Assembly (NCBI RefSeq): GCF_026341035.1
Contig: NZ_JAPEOQ010000002.1
Location: 2,232,001-2,296,000, forward strand
DNA from: Streptomyces sp. NBC_01016
GTDB lineage: Bacteria > Actinomycetota > Actinomycetes > Streptomycetales > Streptomycetaceae
DNA length: 64,000 nucleotides
Direction of reading: 5' to 3'
The notes below the pieces were generated by a model. The model saw only the letters and a program-made list of their open reading frames with translations, had not been told where the DNA came from and did no database searches. Positions 54,577-63,028 of this stretch are shown piece by piece. Each line of letters opens with the position of its first letter. Position 1 is the first letter of the stretch. A program made the position numbers and the translations under genes.

Positions 54577-56958
54577 ATGAAACGTCGCACGTTCGTCATC
54601 GCCAGTCTCTCCCTCGCCGGGCCCGCCGCGGTGGCGGCACCCGCCCGCGCGACCACTTCCCCTGCCGTCCGTTCCAGCGGGACGGTGGTCGTGGCCAAAC
54701 ACGGATCCACTCCCGCCCTGCACAACGTCGGAACCTCGACCGTCACGGTCCAACCAGGCGCCACCGTGCGCCAAGTGCTGGCACAGCTGACCTCCTCCGA
54801 CTCCTCGCGACAGGCGCACAAGGTCCTCGACTCGACCGGGGCAGCCCGCTCCGACGGCAGAGTGAAGGCAGGCGACCGCCTTGTCGTACAGGCCGAGGAC
54901 GGCAGATCAACACGCACCTACAAGTTCGCCCTCCACGACCCCAACGCCCCACAACGGGACGGCGTTTACTGGAACGCGGCGCTGTACGAGGAGATCGACC
55001 GGACCGTCAACACGAACACCCCGGTCTTCCCCGACCGCCGCTTCGACATCACGGCGCCCCCGTACCGGTCCCTGATACGACAGGCCACCGAGACCTACGC
55101 CGTGGGCAACGAGGCAGGCGACCCGGCAGCCACCAAGTCACCGCTGGTCTACACATCGCGCGACGTGTGGTTCTACGGCGACGCCCTCCGCGCCGCTATC
55201 CAGGACTGCCACCGAGCCGGCGGCGGCATCGTCGTCATCCCGGCGGACGCGTCCCGCAACGATGACGGCGCGTACTACACGGGCGCCATCACCCTGCTCA
55301 GCGGCGTGAACCTGCACGTGTCCGAGGGCGCAGTCGTGAAGTTCATGCGCAACAGGACCAACGAGTACTACCCGGTCGTCCGCACCAGCTACGAGGGCAC
55401 CGACATGTACGGGTTCTCACCGCTGATCTACGCCCTGCACCAGCGCGACATCGCGGTCACGGGCGGCGGGACGCTGGACGGCCAGGAGGACATGTGGAAC
55501 TGGCGTCCCTGGAAGAAGGGTTACTGGGGCGAGCCCTCGGTCGAGGACAAGACCACCACGGCCTCGTACGGGCAGAACGGCATCCTCAACCAGATGAACT
55601 TCGAGGACACGCCCATCGAAACACGCGTCTTCTCCGACGACGGCCACCGGCCGGCCGCGATCCCGGTGGTCCGCGACGGGCGTGTGCGCCAGGTACCGCC
55701 GCCCGCCGACGCACGACCCATGAGGTCGTCGTTCCGTCCCTCGTTCATCCAGCCCAACGACTCGACCAACGTGCTGATCGAGGGCGTACGGATCCGCAAC
55801 ATCCCCTTCTGGACCGTGCATCCCCTCAGCTGCACGAACGTCCTGATCCGCGACCTCAACATCTACAGCGACAAGACCCGCGACTTCGAGCTGAACTGGA
55901 ACAACGACGACGGCATCGACCCCGAGTCCTGCCGCAACGTCGTCATGGAGAACAACCACGTCACCACCAGCGACGACGGTGCCGCGGTCAAGGCCGGCCG
56001 TAACGTGAACGGACGCGAGCACCGGGCCCCCAGCGAACGCATCATCATCCGCGACTCCGTCTACCGCAACGACGGAGGGGACGGCGCGGCCATCTCCATG
56101 GGCAGCGAGATGTCGGGCAGCATCCGTGACGTCTTCATCCACGACAGCGTCTTCGGCGGGCCCGACCTGTCCCTGATCCTCAAGATCAAGACCAACTCCA
56201 GCCGCGGCGGCCTCGTCGAACGCGTCTACGTGCGCGACTGCCTCCTCGAGCAGTCCAATCACGGCATGGTGCAACTCGACGCGAACTACCGGGAAACCGT
56301 GCCGTTCCCAAACGCGGACGTCTTCGACCCGACCATCCGCGACATCTACGTGGACCGGGTGAACACCGCTCCCACCATGTCCCGGGGCAAGACGACCTTC
56401 GCCCTCTCCAGCTCCGCTTCCCGGAGTCCTGTGGAGGGTGTCCACTACCGCGACTCGACCTTCCACACCACCAGCGACCTGGCGGCGGGCTTCGCCAGCG
56501 TAAAGATCATCAAGAACTTCGTGGTCGACAACGTCACCTACGTCAACCCCGACACCGGCGCCACCACCCGGTACAACACCAAGCCTCTCGATCTCCTCGA
56601 CCGGACCCGAGCCGTCACCGGCACCTCGACCGACGCCGGCGTCCACCTGACCCCCGTCAGCATCGACCGGCCGGACATCATCACCCCCGTACCCGCCGAC
56701 ACCTTCACGCTCAGCGGCGCCGTGGACCTGACCTCCCACCCCCGCTTCCCGCAGACCGGCACCATCCGCGCCTTCCTCGACCGCAACACGACCCCCATCA
56801 CCGTGCACCTCAGCGCGGACGGCACCTTCCACAGCGACCCGATCACCCTGAACGACGACCAGCCCTGGTACCGCGACCGCCACTACGTGGCCATCAACTT
56901 CTACGACGGCATCGACATCAACACGGAGGTGTACCAGGTGACACGGCACAGCCGATAG
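54577..56958 (+). CDS. Secreted GH28-type pectinase
   Basis: A 793-residue exported protein; ATG 54577 (or TTG 54571, closer to the AGGAG). Tat-like signal KRRTFVIASLSLAGPAAVAA. After a small N-terminal domain comes a right-handed beta-helix with GH28 hallmarks: VTGGGTLDGQEDMWNWRPW, NNDDGIDPESCRNVVMENN, TTSDDGAAVKAGRN and SMGSEMSGSIRDVFI, supplying the catalytic Asp residues. A beta-rich C-terminal domain ends the chain. Likely hydrolyses galacturonan or rhamnogalacturonan linkages. It is the last gene of the operon. Confidence 0.88.
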   Translation: MKRRTFVIASLSLAGPAAVAAPARATTSPAVRSSGTVVVAKHGSTPALHNVGTSTVTVQPGATVRQVLAQLTSSDSSRQAHKVLDSTGAARSDGRVKAGDRLVVQAEDGRSTRTYKFALHDPNAPQRDGVYWNAALYEEIDRTVNTNTPVFPDRRFDITAPPYRSLIRQATETYAVGNEAGDPAATKSPLVYTSRDVWFYGDALRAAIQDCHRAGGGIVVIPADASRNDDGAYYTGAITLLSGVNLHVSEGAVVKFMRNRTNEYYPVVRTSYEGTDMYGFSPLIYALHQRDIAVTGGGTLDGQEDMWNWRPWKKGYWGEPSVEDKTTTASYGQNGILNQMNFEDTPIETRVFSDDGHRPAAIPVVRDGRVRQVPPPADARPMRSSFRPSFIQPNDSTNVLIEGVRIRNIPFWTVHPLSCTNVLIRDLNIYSDKTRDFELNWNNDDGIDPESCRNVVMENNHVTTSDDGAAVKAGRNVNGREHRAPSERIIIRDSVYRNDGGDGAAISMGSEMSGSIRDVFIHDSVFGGPDLSLILKIKTNSSRGGLVERVYVRDCLLEQSNHGMVQLDANYRETVPFPNADVFDPTIRDIYVDRVNTAPTMSRGKTTFALSSSASRSPVEGVHYRDSTFHTTSDLAAGFASVKIIKNFVVDNVTYVNPDTGATTRYNTKPLDLLDRTRAVTGTSTDAGVHLTPVSIDRPDIITPVPADTFTLSGAVDLTSHPRFPQTGTIRAFLDRNTTPITVHLSADGTFHSDPITLNDDQPWYRDRHYVAINFYDGIDINTEVYQVTRHSR

Positions 56959-57075
56959 CCCGGCCAGTACGCCCACGGCCTCCCTGCGTTCCGGCACACC
57001 AGGGCATCCGGGCTCGGCAGGAATGTGCGACGGAATATCACCCCGATGTGCGCGCGTGCATGTTTCAGTCAGTGG

Positions 57076-58416
57076 TCAGGATGCTTGCCGGGCCCTCCTT
57101 TGGTCCGCCCAGGTCACCAGGGCCCGTAGTTCCTCTCGCCCCTTTGTCACCACTTCGAGAAGGTGCTCTGGCCGGACCTGCTGGGGTAGCGGCATGTCGG
57201 CTGCCAGGTCCTGGGCGGTGCACTCAGTGTCCAGCCAGCGCCGCAGCGCGTGCCAGTTGGTGAGTTGGGACGGGCGGACACTTGGGTTCCAGGGGTCGGC
57301 GGCGTAGGGGGTTCGGTCTTCGCCGAATGCGTGATGCAGTCCTGATCGGCGGACGATGCACGGGAAGCAGAGTCCGCAGTGTGCCAGGGGAGGGCCGCCG
57401 GCGCGGCGTGCCGGCGGGGTGCCGCAGCTGAGTGTCGCCTCCAGGACATGCTGGGGGAGGCCTGCGTCTCGCGCCTCGGCGCACACTTCACCCTTGGTGA
57501 GTGTCGCGAACGGGTTCTCCACCCGGACGGTGAAGTGGGTGTTCTGCGCGGCTTCTGTTCTTGAGATCTCGGCGATCACGCGGTTCAGGTGGTGCAGCGT
57601 CCAGGGGTGCACTGAGCGGGTCGAGCAGGATGCTGAACGGGCGGCGGTGAGCGGCGGGTTGAGGGCGAGCTGGCCGTTTTCCGGTAGGTGGACGACTGGG
57701 ACGCGTTCGGCCGCTGCCGCGTGGACGGCGGTCGCCGCGTAGAGGAAGCCGCGCGAACGGGTGGAGCGTTCCAAACGGAGTCTCGCACCCTCGGGGCCCC
57801 GGGTGGTCTGGCTCTGGACCAGGCGGCGCAGGGGACGTTGGCTCACGGAGGACACGGCGTCGTACACGTGGTCCTGCAGTGTGCCGAAGTTCCGCTCTTC
57901 GAACATGGTGAGGAGCAGGGCGTGGGGGCTGTGGACCGTTGCCCGCTGTACGGCCCAGCCGAGGGAGTCGAGCCCGCCGGAGAACAGGGCGACTTCGTGG
58001 GCAAAGTGATCGGCCGGGAAGGATATCGGTCCTCCGCGGATCAACTCGCCGTCCGCAGGCCGGAAGCAGACCTCCCATCGGTCGCCGGTAACGGTCTCGA
58101 GCATGGCAGTGAGGGAGGGGAGGGCACATTGCCAGGCTGCAGGATCTGCTACGGGCACGGACAGGACGATGTGCCGGGTCCAACGGTCGAAGCTGTCCTG
58201 TCGGTTGGCGTAGCGATCAGCGGCGAAGACCGCACGAGCCACCCGCTGGAGGTCGTCCGCCCAATCGGGGGCCGGTGCGAACAGCACCCGACGGTCCGGG
58301 GCGCGTGATGGGCGCTCCCAGTAGATGGCATCGCTGAGCGGTATCCACGGCTCTGGCGGAGCCTGGGCGCCGGGACGGGCCAGCCAATGGAATCGCGTGT
58401 GGGCCTGTGGTGTCAT
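57076..58416 (-). CDS. qatC: QueC-like protein, QatC type
   Basis: A 446-residue protein with a PP-loop ATP pyrophosphatase domain: SGGLDSLGWAVQRA at about 145-158, as in 7-cyano-7-deazaguanine synthase QueC. A QueC-type zinc cluster follows (SCGTPP, then HCGLCFPCIVRRSGL). N-terminal extra domain of about 130 residues and a C-terminal helical tail fit QatC of the Qat anti-phage system, not housekeeping QueC (about 230 residues). It overlaps the upstream QatB-like gene by ATGA, so they are co-translated. No other queuosine genes are present. Confidence 0.82.
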   Translation of the reverse strand: MTPQAHTRFHWLARPGAQAPPEPWIPLSDAIYWERPSRAPDRRVLFAPAPDWADDLQRVARAVFAADRYANRQDSFDRWTRHIVLSVPVADPAAWQCALPSLTAMLETVTGDRWEVCFRPADGELIRGGPISFPADHFAHEVALFSGGLDSLGWAVQRATVHSPHALLLTMFEERNFGTLQDHVYDAVSSVSQRPLRRLVQSQTTRGPEGARLRLERSTRSRGFLYAATAVHAAAAERVPVVHLPENGQLALNPPLTAARSASCSTRSVHPWTLHHLNRVIAEISRTEAAQNTHFTVRVENPFATLTKGEVCAEARDAGLPQHVLEATLSCGTPPARRAGGPPLAHCGLCFPCIVRRSGLHHAFGEDRTPYAADPWNPSVRPSQLTNWHALRRWLDTECTAQDLAADMPLPQQVRPEHLLEVVTKGREELRALVTWADQRRARQAS

Positions 58417-59234
58417 GCGGCAGGCTCCCCCCGGTGCGATGTGTCGGCCGTCGTCCCGCCTTCGGAGTCATCCGGGTCCGTGAGCAGGCCCAGCGCCCTG
58501 CCCGCCATCTGCGGCACGAGTCTTTCCGCTGCCAGACGGAGCGCCCCGAGCGGATCCTCTGCGGTGGATGCCACTGCTTGGGCTGTGTCCACTGCCTCTT
58601 GTAGCTCTGCAGCTTCCTCGCATGGATTCGGCAGCAGACTCATCACGTGCTCTGCTACCCAGTCGGCGATGTGGTCCTCAGGGTCGACCGCAGGCAGGAA
58701 CGGAACGACGAGCTTGACCTTCTCGGCAATCGCCGAGCGAAGGAACTCGGCCACCACATCTGCGAAAAACCACTGGTAGACCATGCAGAACATATCCCCG
58801 GACAGGCCGCCTGGGTGCGGAGGGGCGCCAGCCTGGGATTGCTGGTCGAGCGCCTGCACAAGCTTGCGGGCAGAGACGGCTGCGGCCCGGCGCACGGCGG
58901 CATCAGCCATGGTGCCGCCGTCGCCGCCCACGGCCCTCGTGAACCGCGTGATGAACTCGTCCCCGTTTTGGCTCAGTTCCCAGATGCTCGGCATGCTGGC
59001 GGTCAATCGTTGGCCGCCTGCACGCGCGGCCTCGTACAGGCCGAAGGCCGTCGGGTTCTCGCGGAGGGTGCGGTGGAGCACGCCTACGTAGTCGGCAGCG
59101 ATGTCGTCGAGCCGTGCGATCGAGTCGGGTGTGTCGCTCTGTCGCCAGGTCGATGCTCGCTTTCCGACGCGGGTCCATTCGGCTGCCATCCCGGTACGGC
59201 CGCCCGGCCCTCGCCAGCGTGATGATGTGCCCAT
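58413..59234 (-). CDS. qatB: QatB-like defence protein
   Basis: A 273-residue protein from ATG 59234, 6 bases after GGAGGGG. It begins MGTSSRWRGPGGRTGMAAEW, the GTS...GPGG start typical of QatB proteins, followed by a mostly helical body with no catalytic motif I can see (YQWFFADVVAEFLRSAIAEK, later DPLGALRLAAERLV). It is directly coupled to the QatC-like gene. QatB is required for Qat defence but its mechanism is unresolved. QatA (ATPase) and QatD (TatD nuclease) genes are not next to this pair. Confidence 0.7.
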   Translation of the reverse strand: MGTSSRWRGPGGRTGMAAEWTRVGKRASTWRQSDTPDSIARLDDIAADYVGVLHRTLRENPTAFGLYEAARAGGQRLTASMPSIWELSQNGDEFITRFTRAVGGDGGTMADAAVRRAAAVSARKLVQALDQQSQAGAPPHPGGLSGDMFCMVYQWFFADVVAEFLRSAIAEKVKLVVPFLPAVDPEDHIADWVAEHVMSLLPNPCEEAAELQEAVDTAQAVASTAEDPLGALRLAAERLVPQMAGRALGLLTDPDDSEGGTTADTSHRGEPAA

Positions 59235-60203
59235 GCCCCACCCCTCCCGTTGGGACGAGGCATGGCCCGCCGAGCCATGGGCGTCCCGTCCTTCCAGGGG
59301 AGCAGCAACCAGCTTTCCCAGACAGGGCGCGAGTCAGCCAGATCGTGGCTGTTTCAACGGACTTGACAGCAGGAGAGGGGAACCGGTGTGCGCTTGCTGA
59401 ATTCAGGAGTGTGACGCGGGCCGCCAGTGCAGTGCGGGTTCAGATCGATTTCCACGCTCAGGGCTGGGGGCGCAGATCTGGCGGAGGCCTACGTGGCCGC
59501 CGCGCGAGCTTGTGGGGTTCGAAGAGTCATCGCTGTTGCTCAGCGCGTACAACCGCTTCCCCAGCACGGTGTCCAGATGGAAGAAGCGTTTGGGCTGGGA
59601 GGCGGCACGCGTGGCGTGGCGGCGGACGTGCTTCCGGGGCGCTCAGTCGGCCCGGGCCTTGCCGTACGCGCCGCCCAGTGGCCCCGCAGCCTGGCAGTCG
59701 ACCTCGATCCACATGACTGGGCTGTGGACGCGCAGGTAGAAGGCGTCGTCGTCGGTGGCGCCGATCCACGCGTGTGCCGTACGCACGGTAGGTGGCTAGC
59801 AGTTCAAGGTCGCTCACTGGGTACCTACTGGTTGCTGATCGTCTGGGTGATGTCGAGTTGTCATTGATCAGCCGGGCTGTCATGTGCGGCGGGTTGGGCG
59901 GATCGCCTCAACGAGCCTGCGGCGTACGTCGCGACCCTTGAGCCCGCCGAAAGAGGCCAGCGATGTGTGACGGAGCTGTCTTTTCGCGCCAGCCTTGGGC
60001 CCCTTGCGCGGGGTGCGGTGGGCGGTGCGGCCGCCGGACGGAGCGATGATGTCGTACATCCGGCGCAGAGCAGGATCTGCGCCATGGGCGACGGTCAGCG
60101 TCGTGGCCATCCGCGTGCGGCAATCTTCTCGTCGGCGGACAACTGGGGGCGGAACGTGCGCGTCGCTGGTTCGACTTCCAACTCTTGAGCGCCACGGGCC
60201 GGC
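59235..60203. other. Degenerate region upstream of the qatBC pair
   Basis: About 970 bases without an intact gene. It contains a possible DUF3500 relic (59643-59774, minus) and a 76-residue minus frame at 59880-60110 (MATTLTVAHGADPALRRMYD start, basic throughout) that I do not recognise. The first 130 bases should hold the qatB promoter. A lost qatA gene could have occupied this position, but no ATPase motif is left. Confidence 0.4.
59643..59774 (-). pseudogene. Possible DUF3500 C-terminal relic
   Basis: A 43-residue open stretch reads HAWIGATDDDAFYLRVHSPV then MWIEVDCQAAGPLGGAYGKA. The Y-L-R-x...P-x-x-W-I-E-x...Q pattern resembles the C-terminal strand pair of DUF3500 proteins. The rest of the gene cannot be found in any frame. 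Confidence 0.3.
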
Positions 60204-60692
60204 TCAGCCGTCGGGTGACAGGAACTCGTTGTCCTCGAGCTTGCGGCTGATGATGCTCTCGCCGTTGGACAACAGTACGTGGAACCTCAGGTGTTTGCGT
60301 TCTTCTCGGTCCGTCAGACGTCCTGTAGGCAGGTAGAACGGGTGCGTTATGCCATCAAGGGCGGGCACAACGGGAGGTTCGTCGTGATCGGCATAGAATC
60401 TCTTACCCTTGATTAGTTTCGGCTTCTTGGACTTGTGCCACCTGGGATACGACACTAGCTCGATGCGCTCGACCTTCACAGAGGTGGTGCCGAGGTTGCG
60501 GAACCGCAAGATGAACAGGTAGTCGCTTGCCTCGGGGTTCCGTTCGGTGCCTGTTCGCACGCCGGCACGGAAGAGAGAGACCCCCACTTTGGGGCGAACT
60601 CGGCGGTATGTAAGAGCTGTGAAGATGACGTTGGAAGCCGCAGCACTCGCCGCACCGATGGCGATTCCTCGGGCCCACCAATCAACATCCAT
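60204..60692 (-). CDS. Small membrane-anchored hypothetical protein
   Basis: A 162-residue protein from ATG 60692, about 9 bases after GGAAGG. Residues 5-30 (WWARGIAIGAASAAASNVIF) form a likely N-terminal membrane anchor. The remainder is a soluble beta-rich domain: DYLFILRFRNLGTTSVKVER, ELVSYPRWHKSKKPK, HPFYLPTGRLTDREERKHLR. No family recognised, but the pattern of strands recalls small actinomycete defence-island proteins with an anchor and an Ig-like domain. Codon usage is less GC-biased than its neighbours, hinting at transfer. Confidence 0.6.
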   Translation of the reverse strand: MDVDWWARGIAIGAASAAASNVIFTALTYRRVRPKVGVSLFRAGVRTGTERNPEASDYLFILRFRNLGTTSVKVERIELVSYPRWHKSKKPKLIKGKRFYADHDEPPVVPALDGITHPFYLPTGRLTDREERKHLRFHVLLSNGESIISRKLEDNEFLSPDG

Positions 60693-60740
60693 TGCTACGA
60701 GCCTTCCCCCAATAGATCGCCGAAGGTGAGCTGTCGGGAG

Positions 60741-60971
60741 TCAGCAGAGCCAGCTCCCTTGGGCTGAACGTTCTCCCTGTCCAGGGTTCCACTTGATCTG
60801 AGCGGTCTTGAGGAACTGGTGAGTGGTTGTTGCCGCTGCGATCGAGCGCCAGGTCAGGGTGCGGTCGACGGCGGTGTGCAGTTCGGCAGGGCTGGTGTAG
60901 GCGCGAACTGGCGTCCGGTCAACCCGCACCCAGACTCGCAGCAGCCCAACTTCCCCGATGCCAGCGCGCAA
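60741..60971 (-). CDS. Short unrecognised frame beside the IS5-type element
   Basis: A 76-residue minus-strand frame (TTG start) reads AGIGEVGLLRVWVRVDRTPV then RAYTSPAELHTAVDRTLTWR. It is protein-like but matches nothing I know. It begins 40 bases from the end of the IS5-type element and its upstream part may have been cut off by that insertion. Confidence 0.3.
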   Translation of the reverse strand: MRAGIGEVGLLRVWVRVDRTPVRAYTSPAELHTAVDRTLTWRSIAAATTTHQFLKTAQIKWNPGQGERSAQGSWLC

Positions 60972-61047
60972 TGTCAGGTGCGTGCCGCATCATCGCGTCC
61001 ATTACCACTAAGGGTTGTCCCGCAATGCCTCAGCAGCCACAGGTGAC

Positions 61048-61581
61048 TCACTCGCCGGTCTGGCCGTCGATGAGCTCGCGCGCGACGTCGAGGTGACCGA
61101 CGTGGCGGGCGTACTCCTGAAGCAGGTGAAAGAGGATCCGCCCGAGCGAGGGGGCTTGGTCGGGTGTCTTGAAGCGGCCTCCGAGACGTGCCTTGTCGCC
61201 CAGCAGGGCAGGTGCCGTCAGCGAGTTCGCGACGGCCACTTCTGCTTGGTAGTCGGCGATGACCTGGGCGGTGGAGGTGTTGGCGGCGACCGTCCACTCC
61301 TCGGCATCTCCGCCGGGCGGATAGGCGACGATGCCCTCGGCGCCGAACCCCCAGCGCACCCATCGGCGTTCAACCCAGCCGAGGTGCTGGACCAGGCCGA
61401 GTGGCGACCAGCCGAGCGGTTCGACGGGCGTGCGCAGTTGGTCGTCGGAGAGTCCGTCGAGCTTGCGCATCAGGGCGTCGCGATACCACTCCAGGTAGCC
61501 GAGGAGCAGTTCATGGGCGTCGGAGACATCAACGGCAGGGCCATCGAGGAGTGCGGGGACCTGTTCCGGAGGCTGCTGCAT
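61048..61581 (-). CDS. DinB-family (DUF664) protein
   Basis: A 177-residue four-helix DinB-like protein from ATG 61581. Key features are HELLLGYLEWYRDALMRKLD, the first His helix GLVQHLGWVERRWVRWGFG and the last LFHLLQEYARHVGHLDVARE, which supply the metal-binding His residues of the DinB/YfiT fold. In actinomycetes such proteins are often mycothiol- or bacillithiol-dependent S-transferases or detoxification enzymes. The gene lies wholly between the inverted repeats of the IS5-type element, divergent from the transposase, so it may travel as a passenger. Confidence 0.88.
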   Translation of the reverse strand: MQQPPEQVPALLDGPAVDVSDAHELLLGYLEWYRDALMRKLDGLSDDQLRTPVEPLGWSPLGLVQHLGWVERRWVRWGFGAEGIVAYPPGGDAEEWTVAANTSTAQVIADYQAEVAVANSLTAPALLGDKARLGGRFKTPDQAPSLGRILFHLLQEYARHVGHLDVARELIDGQTGE

Positions 61582-61637
61582 CCCGCGAACGTAACGCGGG
61601 CGCGGTGCCGACTGCACGACCCTGACACGATCTTGAG

Positions 61638-62405
61638 GTGACTGGTGTGATCACGGCGTCAAAGCCGTCCTGGATAGCTCCGTTCACCGGGCTGAGTCCG
61701 CGCAGCTTCGCCAAGTTGATGTCCGTGGTGCGGCGTGAGGTCGCGGACGAGCCGCGGCGCGGACGGCCGTGGAGCCTGCCGTTGGAGGACCGAGTACTGC
61801 TGGTCGCGGCGTACTGGCGCACCAACCTGACGCTGCGCCAACTCGCCCCGCTGTTCGGCGTCTCAAAGTCTGCCGCCAACCGGATCATCGACCACATCGG
61901 TACGTTGCTGGCGCTCCGGCCGAGGCAGCGGTTCGCGAAGGACACCGTGCTGATCGTGGACGGCACCCTGGTGCCCACCCGCGACCACACGGTGGCCGAG
62001 CAGTCGAAGAACTATCGCTATTCCACGAACCACCAGGTCGTCATCGATGCCGACACCCGGCTCGTCGTGGTTGTCGGCCGGCCACTGCCCGGCAACCGCA
62101 ACGACTGCAAGGCGTGGGAGGAATCCGGGGCGAAGGACGCCGTCGGCAGGACGATGGCCATCGCGGACGGCGGATATCCGGGCACCGGCCTGGTCATGCC
62201 GCACCGCCGCCGCAAGGGCGAAGAACTGGCCGACTGGCAGAAGACGCACAACACCTCCCACAAACAGGTCCGCGCCCGCGTCGAGCACGTCTTCGCCCGC
62301 ATGAAGTGCTGGAAGATCCTGCGCGACTGCCGCCTCAAAGGTGACGGCGTCCATCACGCCATGCTCGGCATCGCCCGCCTGCACAACCTCAACCTCGCCG
62401 GATAG
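61638..62405 (+). CDS. IS5-family transposase (DDE_4 type)
   Basis: A 255-residue transposase, GTG 61638. The N-terminal HTH is TLRQLAPLFGVSKSAANRII. The DDE_4 core shows LIVDGTLVPTRDH, AIADGGYPGTGLV and RARVEHVFARMKCWKIL, giving D, D and E. Intact and probably active. Its ends are the AGGGTTGTCCCG repeats described for the element. Confidence 0.93.
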   Translation: MTGVITASKPSWIAPFTGLSPRSFAKLMSVVRREVADEPRRGRPWSLPLEDRVLLVAAYWRTNLTLRQLAPLFGVSKSAANRIIDHIGTLLALRPRQRFAKDTVLIVDGTLVPTRDHTVAEQSKNYRYSTNHQVVIDADTRLVVVVGRPLPGNRNDCKAWEESGAKDAVGRTMAIADGGYPGTGLVMPHRRRKGEELADWQKTHNTSHKQVRARVEHVFARMKCWKILRDCRLKGDGVHHAMLGIARLHNLNLAG

Positions 62406-62534
62406 AGGACGGACCCCACGGCAGCCGGACGCACCCTGACCACGCCGAAGATCATTTACGGGACAACCCTTAGGCATAGAGTTACAAACGGGGCCGAGGT
62501 GGCAGTGCGAGTTAACCGCAACCATTGGTGGGTT

Positions 62535-62752
62535 CAGATACGTATTGCGATGCGGCGGGATGGTGCCCCCACGAAGTGACGTAGTGAGTCCAGGTCATTG
62601 GGGTCCGTTTGCGCAGGAAGCCCTGGTGGCGGTGTCGGCTGGTCGGTGAAGAGCCCAGCCATGGAGCCTTCGGAGAGATAGCGGCGGTCGAAGACCTGCC
62701 ATCCGTCGTGGAGTTCGGCCAGGACCGCGGCGGCGAGCCGGTCCAGAGCAGC
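62535..62752 (-). pseudogene. Transposase C-terminal fragment
   Basis: A minus frame without start gives ALDRLAAAVLAELHDGWQVF then DRRYLSEGSMAGLF, resembling the C-terminal end of a Mutator/IS256-type Streptomyces transposase. It stops at TGA 62535 and nothing upstream continues it. A relic only. Confidence 0.4.
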
Positions 62753-63028
62753 GGGTCTGGATGGCTGCCCTGAACTGCGTACTCAGTGCCTGCGGAATTT
62801 CACCGTTGAAGTTCGGCCACTGTTGCAGGTCCTCGGGCCGGATGCGTGACCCGGCCCGTTACGATGAGCGGCAAGGATTCTTGGCATGTGACACGGACAA
62901 GCCGGCGTCGGGCTGATGTCAGGTTGCGGGCCAGGCAATACAGCACAGAAGCACGCTGCGGACGGTGGCTGACCACTGCCCGGGCGGCGCATGGACAGCG
63001 ACGTCCGGCCTCGGGGGTGCGGGCGGGG
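62753..63028. other. Leader region of the NdpA-type gene
   Basis: About 275 bases with no gene. It presumably holds the promoter of the nucleoid-associated protein; I see no clear operator. Confidence 0.35.

Larger units (their letters stand above)
61011..62470 (+). mobile_element. IS5-type element enclosing a DinB-family gene
   Basis: Inverted repeats AGGGTTGTCCCG lie at 61011-61022 and, reversed, 62459-62470. The match extends to CTAAGGGTTGTCCCG outward, and TA flanks both ends (61009-61010 and 62471-62472). Between them are a transposase gene (61638-62405) and, upstream on the other strand, a DinB-family gene. At 1460 bp the element is clearly longer than the 850-900 bp usual for this IS group. 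No inner copy of the left repeat is visible near 61620. Confidence 0.7.

Noticed and set aside
57076..58416. Housekeeping queuosine synthesis gene queC
   Set aside because: The protein is twice the QueC length, carries extra N- and C-terminal domains, is coupled to a QatB-like gene, and no queD, queE or queF lies nearby.
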